Source: Streptomyces flavidovirens DSM 40150 (GTDB lineage Bacteria; Actinomycetota; Actinomycetes; Streptomycetales; Streptomycetaceae). Taken from it: 64,000 bases of DNA. Positions 47,401-54,755 of the stretch are shown one piece after another. The DNA is taken from contig NZ_AUBE01000008.1 in NCBI RefSeq assembly GCF_000429085.1, positions 1 through 64,000 of the forward strand. The letters are read 5' to 3'. A model generated the notes under the pieces. The model saw only the letters and a list, made by a program, of their open reading frames with translations, did not search any database and was not told the DNA's origin. Position 1 is the stretch's first letter. The number at the start of each line of letters is the position of its first letter. Position numbers and translations under genes: made by a program.

Positions 47401-47736
47401 CAGCCGTACCTCGGGCACCGACTTCACCTGCTGGGTGCCGCGGGTGTCCTCGTCGGGGAACGTCGAGCGCAGCACGGTGTAGCGCTGCAGCAGATCGGCC
47501 AGCGCCGCGCGCAGCGCCTCCGGGTCGAGCCGGCCCTCGATCGGGAAGGCGAAGCCGAGCCCGTAGGCCAGGCTGCTGGGGGCGAACCGGTCAAACAGCC
47601 ATAGCTGTTCCTGCCGGTACGACAGCGGGGCGGACCGGGCCCCCGCGGAGACATCCTCCAGCCGAGCCAACAGCGCGTCCCGGCGCTCCTCCGGGAGCTG
47701 GCGCAGTCGACGAAGCAACTCGCTCTGTTGACTCAT
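44428..47736 (-). CDS. NRPS C-A-T module with degenerate condensation domain
   Basis: The protein is 1102 aa from ATG 47736, where GGAGGA is seven bases upstream. The condensation domain (about 35-470) lacks the catalytic HHxxxDG: it reads SHYIVLDPRS, with Tyr166 for the second His and Pro171 for Gly. The adenylation domain (about 485-985) is canonical: YVIYTSGSTGRPKG, FDVSVFEIFGTLL, NGYGPTETT, LTPSGKIDRRRLP. The carrier has Ser1024 (AAGGTSLQAIQL) and an acidic C-terminal tail. Read against GrsA, the pocket residues are about D-V-F-D-F-G-G-V-T, which I cannot match to a known amino acid. It probably provides a starter or internal building block. Confidence 0.88.
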   Translation of the reverse strand: MSQQSELLRRLRQLPEERRDALLARLEDVSAGARSAPLSYRQEQLWLFDRFAPSSLAYGLGFAFPIEGRLDPEALRAALADLLQRYTVLRSTFPDEDTRGTQQVKSVPEVRLEVEDVPDGRLRPRADEVVQGELRRGLDLNSGPMVRFRLLRATPEQHLLVLTSHYIVLDPRSARVLQSDLAHAYRARIGGEAPKWAREPVDFGAYASWQRDWCEQDGAREATEYWRGALAGWEGTELPTDSPRPRLIDLSSDVVRLPLPLELAAAADDLAKDDAERQDVLLAAFLVLIARHTARGDLTVGLPYDVTGPYDAGRLVGDIGNLLPLRVELDEADSFAAVVARVRDARRDGKEHSTLPFKLILDALGVEPDAGRLPLVQIGFTTTGESTGPVEADGVRIGCEQVDAGAGTFELALEVGDGEQPTVAVRFATSLYRRATAARLLDRFLQTLGALCEQPERPWGDAPLGTAQERAQVLEHWNAPIGAPLETPLHELFAEVVAAAPDNTALVWQGGTLTYGGLDAWSRRIAARLVAAGVGLGDLVPVVMERGPALLAAVLGVLRAGGAYVPVDVGQPDERLAMILEDTGARTVLVSPGTADRVPQPLRVVLGPGPQDEPATDEQHAPVVVPPASAAYVIYTSGSTGRPKGVVVEHRNAANFTRTVREMFALTPEDRVLHFASPGFDVSVFEIFGTLLSGAALYVMDEDQRRSVDALDAVLREQRITVIDLPPAIMELLDPEGYPDLRVAFVGGEAFTGELTTRWARGRGFWNGYGPTETTVTVVAKRCEGEWTSSPPIGRAMANHRAYVVDGAGSGVLPPGAVGELAIAGLGVARGYLGRPDLTADRFRPDPDGPPGSRRYLTGDLAVWDEAGDLCFVGRADRQVKVRGVRIELGEVEAALQAVDGVARAVAEVAADPRTGALLMAYVVPERPGELQLDTVRSAVAGRLPSAMVPSVLVPLEAVPLTPSGKIDRRRLPAVEFAAVDELSDVDEENSTPTERTMRKEVFAPLLGARVGNHVNFFAAGGTSLQAIQLSSRVNAVFGVALPIADFFATPTVAGLSALVDAATTGQGAQRDALAEALELVEGRSDDEIAELAAELDEEGAR

Positions 47737-47858
47737 GCCACTGTCCTCCAAGTCAGCATGCAAAACACGACAGATGATGTACAGCCTTACCCAGCAGGCA
47801 GCATGAGAGTCAACGAAATACTACGAATACTGCGTACCGGTTCCGTCTTGACGCCGGA
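47737..47858 (-). promoter_or_regulatory. Internal gap of the NRPS operon, possible secondary promoter
   Basis: This is the only gap over 100 bp inside the leftward operon after the A-T/P450 pair. On the minus strand TTGACT occurs about 75 bp upstream of the C-A-T start with an AT-richer region following, but a convincing -10 box is not seen. Confidence 0.3.
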
Positions 47859-48611
47859 TTACGGCTCCCGTGGACCGGAATCCGCGGTGAGCCGGTCCGC
47901 CAGCACCCGGACCAGCTCGGGCGGCGCGTCCAGGAAGCTGTAGTGGGTCCCCGGCAGGACCACCTTCTCGGTGGGCGCCCAGGCCTGCCAGCCGCCCATC
48001 AGGTGGTGCGGCACCTCGACGTCGTTGTCCCAGCCCAGCGCGGTGATCGGGCAGGGCACGGTGCCGGCCGGGCGGAAGTACTTCCGGTTGGCTTCCAGGT
48101 CGGCCTGCATCACGTCGACGAACAGGTCGACGAGCTCGTCCGCGGAAGCGGCCGCCCCCATCGCGGTCAGCAGCCCGGCGATCTCGTCGCGCAGCCCCTG
48201 GTCGTCCAGGCCGAGGAAACGGCCCCAGGGACCGTCCTGCGGTGCCACCTGACTCGACGCGAAATACCGCACCGGTGCCGGCAGGCCGCGCTCCGCGATC
48301 CCGAGCACCGTCTCGAACGCCGGCAGGGCCCCTCCGCAGTGTCCGAACAGTGCGTACGGGCGAGCGGTCAGCACTTCCCCGACGTCGTCCAGCAGAGCCC
48401 CGGCAAGCTCCTCGTAGGTGCCGAAGTGCGTCTCGCGCATCCGGTTCTCCCGCCACGGCAGTTGCAGCGGGACCACCTCCGCGTCACCGATGGTGGCGGG
48501 CCAGGCCCGGAACATTGAGGCACCGCACCCGGAGTAGGGCATGCACAGCAGAAGCATCCGGGCATCGGGCGACGGCTCGCGCAGGAACCAGCGTCGCTGC
48601 TGAGGTTCCAT
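47859..48611 (-). CDS. Type II thioesterase (Cys nucleophile)
   Basis: The 250-aa alpha/beta hydrolase has MLLLCMPYSGCGASMFRAWP at the start and the elbow ALFGHCGGALPAFETVLG, with Cys92 where type II thioesterases have Ser (GHSMGG), and the His of LPGTHYSFLD. It probably proofreads carrier domains. ATG 48611 shares its A with the stop of the methyltransferase (TGATG); GTG 48614 is an equally coupled alternative. It is the second discrete Cys-type thioesterase of the operon, so the two may have different jobs. Confidence 0.87.
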   Translation of the reverse strand: MEPQQRRWFLREPSPDARMLLLCMPYSGCGASMFRAWPATIGDAEVVPLQLPWRENRMRETHFGTYEELAGALLDDVGEVLTARPYALFGHCGGALPAFETVLGIAERGLPAPVRYFASSQVAPQDGPWGRFLGLDDQGLRDEIAGLLTAMGAAASADELVDLFVDVMQADLEANRKYFRPAGTVPCPITALGWDNDVEVPHHLMGGWQAWAPTEKVVLPGTHYSFLDAPPELVRVLADRLTADSGPREP

Positions 48612-49660
48612 CACGCCTTCTCTCCCCTCACCACGCCGTTCGCCCCCGGCGAGTCGAACCGGACCGTGCGCACCCGGTCGCAGCCGGCGTCGCGAAGCCA
48701 GCCGGCGTACTCGGCCCCCGTGTAGTTCCGCCCCCAGGTGCCCACCAGCATGTTCATGCTCATCAGCGCTGCGTCCACCGGGCCCGACTTGTCGTCGTCC
48801 ACCAGCAGTTCACTGATCAGTACGGTGCCGCCGGAGGGCAGCGTGTCCAGGCAGGAGGCAAGGAGCTTGCGGTTCTGGTTCTCGTCCCAGTCGTGCATGA
48901 TCATCGACAGCAGTACGGCGTCGTGCCCGGTCGGCAGCGGATCGGCGAAGAAGTCGGCCGCCGCCGTGCTGATCCGTCCGCTCATCCCGGCCGCGTCGAT
49001 GCGCTCCCGGGCGAGTGCGCACACGTGCGGCAGGTCGACGACGGTGCCGCTCAAGTGCGGGTGCTGCCGGCAGAGCTCGATCAAAGTGGCCCCCGCGCCG
49101 CCGCCGACGTCCATGATCCGGCGTACACCGGAGAAGTCGACCGCCGCAGCCATCTGGCGGGCGGTCAGGGTGGAGAAGGCGAAGAGCCCGTCCCAGAAGG
49201 ACTTCGGCCGGTTGCCCTCCTCGAACATGTTCCGGTCCGGGTCGGGCACCGGCTTGGTGGGTGCGTCGGTACGTACGGCCTCGGTCGCGCGCATCCAGCC
49301 GGGCGCGGTGTACTGGGCCACCATCTGCACATAGCCGCCGAAGTAGTCGGGCAGGCCGGGCACCAGGTAGTGGTCGGCCACGGCGGTGTTGCGGTAGCGC
49401 CCGTCCCGCTGTTCCAGCAGTCCCAGCGCCGTGCACGCGGTCAGCAGGATCTCGGCCGGCCGCTCGCCGAGGCCGAGCCTTCCGGCCAGTTCGGGAGCAC
49501 TGGACGCGCCGGCGGCCAGGGCCTCGAAGACCCCCGTCTCGATGGCCGCCGTCAGGGTCTGTGCCTTCCACAGACCGGTCGCCAGGTCGATCAACAGGGT
49601 CGGCTGCGGGTCGCCGGTACTCGTCTCGGTGCTCGTCTCGGCGCTTGACTCGGTGAACAC
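48611..49660 (-). CDS. SAM-dependent O-methyltransferase (PF00891 type)
   Basis: The 349-aa protein has an N-terminal dimerisation domain (about 20-105, LIDLATGLWKAQTLTAAIET) and a Rossmann methyltransferase domain with motif I RIMDVGGGAGATLIEL (about 185), AADFFADPLPTGHDAVLL and MIMHDWDENQNRKLLASCL, where the HDW tripeptide marks small-molecule O-methyltransferases. It would methylate a hydroxyl of the nonribosomal product or a precursor. GTG 49660 follows GAGGAG and is two bases from the P450 stop. Confidence 0.9.
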   Translation of the reverse strand: MFTESSAETSTETSTGDPQPTLLIDLATGLWKAQTLTAAIETGVFEALAAGASSAPELAGRLGLGERPAEILLTACTALGLLEQRDGRYRNTAVADHYLVPGLPDYFGGYVQMVAQYTAPGWMRATEAVRTDAPTKPVPDPDRNMFEEGNRPKSFWDGLFAFSTLTARQMAAAVDFSGVRRIMDVGGGAGATLIELCRQHPHLSGTVVDLPHVCALARERIDAAGMSGRISTAAADFFADPLPTGHDAVLLSMIMHDWDENQNRKLLASCLDTLPSGGTVLISELLVDDDKSGPVDAALMSMNMLVGTWGRNYTGAEYAGWLRDAGCDRVRTVRFDSPGANGVVRGEKA

Positions 49661-49661
49661 T

Positions 49662-50867
49662 TCAGCGCTCCTCCCCGGTGCGGAACCGCACCGACACCCG
49701 GTCGAACATGATGTGCCGACCGTTCTCGAAATGCAGTTCACTGGGCTCGTCCAGGTCGAACAGCGGCTGCTGGGCCAGCTCGTCAAGGACCGCGGCGAAC
49801 TCGGCCCGGGCCAGATGCACCCCCATGCAGTGGTGGATGCCGTGCCCGAAACTGAGATGCTGGTGGGAGTTGCCGCGGTCGGGGTTGAACTCGTCGGGCT
49901 CCGGGAACTTCTCCGGATCCCGGTTGGCCGCGTCGAACAGCAGAACCACCCGGGCACCGGCCGGAATGACGGTGCCCGCGACGGTGACCTCACGGGTGGT
50001 GACCCGCGTGAACCGGTCGGTGGGGCACCAGCGGCGCAGGGCCTCCTCCGCGACGGCCGGGCGCAGCCGCGGCTCGCGGCGCAGCCGCCGCTGCAGGGCG
50101 GGATCCCCGGCCAGGGTGTGCACCAGGCGGGTGATCGAGTTCATCGTGTTGTCGTGCCCGGCGACGCAGAAGCTGACGATGATCGAGTACAGCTCCTCGT
50201 CCGGCAGCGGCCGGCCGTCCCGCCGCATCGCCGCCAGCCGGGCGAGGTAACTGCCGTCCGGCCGGCGCCGTACCCGGTCCATCTCCTCGGCCAGCAGGGC
50301 GTGGAAGGCGGGCCAGAACTTGCTCGCGTCCCGGTCGGTCGAGATGTACGTCCACATCGTCCGCGTCGCCTCGCGGACCCGGCTGCGGCAGGTTTCGGAG
50401 AGCCCGAAGGCCACTCCCAGCACCTCGATCGCGAACGGCTCCGCGAATTCGGCCATCAGGTCCCCGTGGCCGCGCTCGACCACCGGCGCGAGCAGGCGGG
50501 CGACGATCCGGCGCAGTTCCGGCACCATCGCGCCGACCGCGTCCCCGGTCATCGGACCGGCCATCCGGTCACGTATCTCGCGCTGCTGCGGCGGGTCGTA
50601 GTCGATCGGCGAGAACATCGGCATCCCCTCGGCCCGCGGGAAGTGCACGCCGCGGGCCGAGCTGTACGTGCGCCAGTCCGTCAGGGCGGCGCGCACGTCC
50701 GCGTACCGGGAGAGGATCCAGATTCCGCCGTACGCCGGCGACCAGGTCACCCCCTGCTCACGGATCTCGCTGTTCACCCGCTCCGCGGTCTGCGGGGTGT
50801 ATCCGGGGTCGTGGTGGTCGAAAGCGGTTACCAGCCGGTCGGTGGCGTCCGCGGCCTCGGTGGTCAT
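49662..50867 (-). CDS. Cytochrome P450
   Basis: The 401-aa protein has a heme-binding loop [10 protein letters not shown] (Cys347), ExxR in EEALRRW (about 275-278) and the I-helix [14 protein letters not shown] (about 231-244). The usual acid-alcohol pair D-T is D239-N240, so Thr is replaced by Asn. This may signal an altered oxygen-activation step, but such variants exist in functional P450s. It would hydroxylate or couple an intermediate, possibly on a carrier domain. GGAGG five bases before ATG 50867 decides the start against ATG 50879. Redox partners are not encoded nearby. Confidence 0.9.
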   Translation of the reverse strand: MTTEAADATDRLVTAFDHHDPGYTPQTAERVNSEIREQGVTWSPAYGGIWILSRYADVRAALTDWRTYSSARGVHFPRAEGMPMFSPIDYDPPQQREIRDRMAGPMTGDAVGAMVPELRRIVARLLAPVVERGHGDLMAEFAEPFAIEVLGVAFGLSETCRSRVREATRTMWTYISTDRDASKFWPAFHALLAEEMDRVRRRPDGSYLARLAAMRRDGRPLPDEELYSIIVSFCVAGHDNTMNSITRLVHTLAGDPALQRRLRREPRLRPAVAEEALRRWCPTDRFTRVTTREVTVAGTVIPAGARVVLLFDAANRDPEKFPEPDEFNPDRGNSHQHLSFGHGIHHCMGVHLARAEFAAVLDELAQQPLFDLDEPSELHFENGRHIMFDRVSVRFRTGEER

Positions 50868-50945
50868 GCCTGCCTCCATGCCGATTTCGTCGGTCGACGA
50901 TGTGTGTCGTGCCTGGCGGTGCCGGGGTGCTGCGGGCGGGCGGGT

Positions 50946-52826
50946 TCAGCGCCGCCTGGGGACGATCGGAGGGAGTGCGGCCGCCCCGGTGCCGGGGGCG
51001 GTGGCCGCCGGGATCAGCCGGGCCAGGCCGCTGACGGTCGGCTCGGCCATCAGGTCCGGCAGCTCGATCCGGGCGCCGAGGCCCTGCTCGATCCGGCCCT
51101 GCAACTGGGCCAGCAGCAGCGAATCGCCGCCGAGCTCCATGAAGTGGTCGTCCGCGCCGACCCCGTCCACCCGCAACAGGTCCGCGAACAGGCGGGCCAG
51201 TGCGGTTTCCGCGCCGGGGGCGGGCGCCCGCCAGGCGCGCGACGGGCGCCCCCGGGTCCAGTCCGCCGGGGGCAGCCGACGGCGGTCGATCTTGTTGGAG
51301 GTGTTCAGCGGGAACGCGTCCAGTTGTACGTAGGCGACCGGGACCATCCAGTCCGGCAGCCGCTCCACCGTGTGGTTGCGCAGCTCCAGCGGCGCGACCT
51401 CCCGCGCCGCGACGAAACAGGCGACGAGGCGGCGCTGGTCGCCGTCCACCGTCGCCACCACGGCGACCTGGTCGACGTCGGGGTGCTGGCCGAGCGCCCA
51501 CTCGACATCACCGAGCTCCACCCGGTGTCCGCGTATCTTCACGATGTTGTCGATCCGGCCGTGGTGCTCCAGGATCCCGTCGGGACGGAACCGGCCCGCG
51601 TCGCCGGAGCGGTAGATGCGGCTGCCGGGGGCGCCGAACGGGTTGGGCCGGAACCTGTCCGCGGTCTGTGCCGGATCGCCCAGATACCCGAGGCTGAGGC
51701 AGTCCGAGTCGATCCACACCTCGCCGATGCCGTCGACGACCGGTGATATGCCGTCGTCCTCCAGGAGGTGGACGGTGACCCCGTCGATCGGGCGGCCCAC
51801 GGGCGGGGCGCTCGCGCGGTCGGCGTCGGTGGCCGTGGTGGGGGTGCACCGAAGGGGCCACGGGTGGCAGGAGTTGGCTATCTGGAACGCCTCCAGGCTG
51901 CCGTACGAGACGGCGACCTCGAACGGCAGATCCGCCGGCCCCCACCGGTTCAGCCGGTCACCGCCCAGGGTGAGCAGGCGCAGCGCGCAGTCGCGCGGCC
52001 AGGGCAGGTTCTGCAGGACCTCGCCGACCGGGGTGATCACGAAGCTCTGGGTGATCCGCTCGGCGAGCAGCCAGTCCCGCAGGGCGGGCGGGGAGGCGAT
52101 CACGTCGTGGTCACCGATCACGATGTGCGCGCCCTGCCAGAGCAGGCCGCCGACCTCGTGCAGCGCGATCCCGGCGCCCGCCGCGCCGAGCCAGGAGCCG
52201 CGGTCGGCGGCGGTGGTGGCGTTGATGGTGGCACTGCGGGCGGCACTGAGCGCCAGCCAGGAGTGCTGGGCCAGCACGATCTTCGCTTCGCCCGAAGAGC
52301 CGGAGGTGAACATCGCGTAGGCGAGATCCTCGCGGCGCGGTGCCGGACGCGGGGGCACCTCGCTGGCCACCCCGGCCGGCACCGGCGCACCGGCGTCGAG
52401 GGCGATCACGGGCAGTCCCGCGGGGGCCGGAGGCATGGGGTTGCCGGTGCTCCGGGCGGGGACCGCGGTCACCACGGCGGCGGGGCGCCCGGCAGCGATC
52501 GCCCGGTCGAACCGTTCCACCGGTACGGCCGGGTCCAACGGCATGCATACGCCGCCCGCCTTCAGGCAGCCGAGCATGCCGACCACCCACTCGACCGAGC
52601 GCCCCAGGTACATGGCGACCATGTCACCGCGCCGCACCCCCAACCGGCCGAGCTGCCGGGCGAGTTGGCCGGCCTGCCGGTTCAGGTCCCGGTACGTCAG
52701 TTCCAGTTCCCCGTGCCGGACGGCGGGCGCCGCGGGGGTGCTGCGGGCGAACTCCTCGATGCGGGAGACCAGGGTGGTGGCCGGACCCGCTTCGCGTACG
52801 GCCGTGGCGTCCTGCTGGCTGATCAT
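50946..52826 (-). CDS. NRPS adenylation-thiolation didomain, divergent A domain
   Basis: The 626-aa protein has an A domain (about 25-535) with altered core motifs. A3 is FTSGSSGEAKIV. A4 reads GIALHEVGGLLWQGA with Gly where the amine-binding Asp235 should be. A5 is VSYGSLEAFQI instead of NxYGPTE. A7-A8 (YRSGDAGRFRPDG, RIDNIVKIRGHRVELGD) and the A10 lysine (NTSNKIDRRRLP) are intact, so activation chemistry is retained. The carrier has Ser569 (ELGGDSLLLAQLQ). The C-terminal PPIVPRRR resembles the first residues of a following C domain, as if a downstream C were separated. It probably activates a non-alpha-amino acid. Confidence 0.86.
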   Translation of the reverse strand: MISQQDATAVREAGPATTLVSRIEEFARSTPAAPAVRHGELELTYRDLNRQAGQLARQLGRLGVRRGDMVAMYLGRSVEWVVGMLGCLKAGGVCMPLDPAVPVERFDRAIAAGRPAAVVTAVPARSTGNPMPPAPAGLPVIALDAGAPVPAGVASEVPPRPAPRREDLAYAMFTSGSSGEAKIVLAQHSWLALSAARSATINATTAADRGSWLGAAGAGIALHEVGGLLWQGAHIVIGDHDVIASPPALRDWLLAERITQSFVITPVGEVLQNLPWPRDCALRLLTLGGDRLNRWGPADLPFEVAVSYGSLEAFQIANSCHPWPLRCTPTTATDADRASAPPVGRPIDGVTVHLLEDDGISPVVDGIGEVWIDSDCLSLGYLGDPAQTADRFRPNPFGAPGSRIYRSGDAGRFRPDGILEHHGRIDNIVKIRGHRVELGDVEWALGQHPDVDQVAVVATVDGDQRRLVACFVAAREVAPLELRNHTVERLPDWMVPVAYVQLDAFPLNTSNKIDRRRLPPADWTRGRPSRAWRAPAPGAETALARLFADLLRVDGVGADDHFMELGGDSLLLAQLQGRIEQGLGARIELPDLMAEPTVSGLARLIPAATAPGTGAAALPPIVPRRR

Positions 52827-52905
52827 GTGGTCCTCTCTGAAGGGGGGAGAGCCGTGCAGGTCGGTCCGGCCGTACTGCCTGATGCCCGGTCGGTCGGACC
52901 TGCGG

Positions 52906-54312
52906 TCAGTCGACGACGAGCCGCATGTCCTCCGGTACGTCGTCGGTCAGCCGGGTCACCGAACCGGCCAGGACCCAGAGCACGGCGCACAGCGCGAGCG
53001 CCGAGGCCAGGTAGAAGGAGGCGGCATTGCCGACCGTCACGGCGACCGCACTGCCCAGCAGCGGACCGGCGGCGTTGGCGCCCCAGACGAGCGGCAGGGA
53101 GACCCCGCCGACCCGGCCCATCGCCTGCGGCGGTGTGGCCTTCTGGATGAGGGTCATGACCCCGACGTTCCCCACGGGCGTGGTGAACGACGAGATGCCC
53201 TGCGAGACGATCAGTACGGTCACGGCGAACCCGGTGCCGCCGAGCTGGGCGAGGGGCAGCAGCGCGAACGCCACCACCAGCATCACGTGGGTCACCAGCA
53301 GAGTGCGGCCGATGCCCAGCCGCTCGTTGATCCGCCGGGACAGGATCGCGCCGAGCACGACCGGCGCACCACCGACACCGAGGGTCAGCCCGACCTGTGC
53401 GGCGGTCAGACCCAGGTCCTCGTACCCGAACACAATGATCATGGCGAGGACCATGGACACGGCGGTGTTGCCGAAGGTGGCCATCAGAGTCAGGTACCGC
53501 AGCAGCTTGTTGCCGAAGGTCATGGAGATTCCGCCGCGCAGGTCGGCCAGCGTGGCGCGCAGGCCGCGTGCGTGGGTCTGCTGCTTCTCGGGCTCACGGA
53601 ACCGTACGAAACTCAGCGCGATGGCCGCCAGCAGGTAGGAGACGGCGTCGACGGTGAGCGCCCGCGCGGCGCCGAGCACGCTGACCAGAGCGCCGCCGCC
53701 GCTGCGCCCGAAGATCAGCGCGACGGAGCGGCTGAGCTGTGTCTTGGCGTTGCCGTCCACCAGGTCCTCGCGCGCCAGCAGTTGCGGCAGGTACGCCTGG
53801 TAGGCGAGCTGGAAGACGACGTCGAAGACGCCCTTGACCAGTGCGGCCACGTACAGGTGAACCATCGTCAGCCCGTCCATCGCCCAGGCCAGCGGCAGCG
53901 AGCCCAGGACGACGAACCGGGCCGCGTTGGACACCTGCATCATCATCCGCCGGTTCAGCCGGTCGGTGAACACCCCCATCAGCGGGGCGAGCAGGACGAA
54001 CGGAATCCATTGCGCGGCGATCAGCATGCCCACGCCGACCGCGCCCTCGCCGAAGCCGATGACGGCCAGCAGGGGCAGCGCGACCACGCTGATCTCGCTG
54101 CCCAGCAGGCTGATCGACTCTCCGCCCCAGACCAGGGCGAAGTCACGGTTGCGGAACAGGACGGAGCGCTGTTTCGCGCTCTTGCCACCGGCAGGAGGAG
54201 GCGGCGCGGTGCCGGACGCACCCGGCGGCGACTGGGGTGGGACCCCCCCGCCGGCGCTCTCTGCCTCTGCCGGGGTGGTTCCGGTCCCGGATGACGAGTT
54301 GGTTGAGGTCAT
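52906..54312 (-). CDS. Major facilitator superfamily exporter
   Basis: The 468-aa transporter has about 12 membrane segments, starting after a 50-residue Pro/Gly-rich cytosolic leader at LVWGGESISLLGSEISVVAL. The loops VFTDRLNRRMMMQ and SRRINERLGIGRTLL have the MFS pattern of Asp-Arg and Arg-rich motifs seen in drug exporters (MFS_3/enterobactin exporter-like). It probably exports the cluster's product and confers self-resistance. GAGGAG precedes ATG 54312. It lies 80 bp upstream of the A-T gene in the same direction and may head the operon. Confidence 0.88.
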   Translation of the reverse strand: MTSTNSSSGTGTTPAEAESAGGGVPPQSPPGASGTAPPPPAGGKSAKQRSVLFRNRDFALVWGGESISLLGSEISVVALPLLAVIGFGEGAVGVGMLIAAQWIPFVLLAPLMGVFTDRLNRRMMMQVSNAARFVVLGSLPLAWAMDGLTMVHLYVAALVKGVFDVVFQLAYQAYLPQLLAREDLVDGNAKTQLSRSVALIFGRSGGGALVSVLGAARALTVDAVSYLLAAIALSFVRFREPEKQQTHARGLRATLADLRGGISMTFGNKLLRYLTLMATFGNTAVSMVLAMIIVFGYEDLGLTAAQVGLTLGVGGAPVVLGAILSRRINERLGIGRTLLVTHVMLVVAFALLPLAQLGGTGFAVTVLIVSQGISSFTTPVGNVGVMTLIQKATPPQAMGRVGGVSLPLVWGANAAGPLLGSAVAVTVGNAASFYLASALALCAVLWVLAGSVTRLTDDVPEDMRLVVD

Positions 54313-54755
54313 GCCCTGTGGCTCCTCATAGCAGGAATTCGGTGCGAGACGCTCGTATTCAGTTGTGCGTGTGCGTCGGTCGGCGAGCTCCCTGACCACA
54401 CACCACAACTGCGGACGGCATCACAGTACGGCCAGGCTGCACGGTACAGCCAGTCTTTAAGCACAGTCTGCGCTTCCGGGCCGGCCGGCCGGACGGGGCC
54501 GCATGCACCGCGAGGCCTTGCTGAATTCGAACGTGCAGGCAGTGCAAGCAAGTTGGGGCAGGTGGCAGCACAGTCGCCGCTCCCCTTGCTATGACTGTGC
54601 AGACGCGATCCGGCCGAAACTGATTGTGGCATGGCCGGAAGGGAATCGTCCGTACGGCGACTGTCGTACGGGTGGACGACGAGGCCGGGGCCGGTCTTCG
54701 CCGTCGTACCGCAACACTACTGGGCAATGTCTGCGTGCCGCGTTATCGTATCTCC
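54313..54755. promoter_or_regulatory. Divergent promoter region between the exporter and the C-T-C gene
   Basis: This 443-bp gap carries no convincing gene. It contains the inverted repeat CCGTACG, 8 nt, CGTACGG (54650-54671), 85-106 bp upstream of the C-T-C start. The sequence before ATG 54756 lacks a ribosome-binding site and has TATCGT (54744-54749) seven bases upstream, so a leaderless transcript is possible. It separates the two NRPS transcription directions and is the best place for a cluster operator. Confidence 0.5.
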
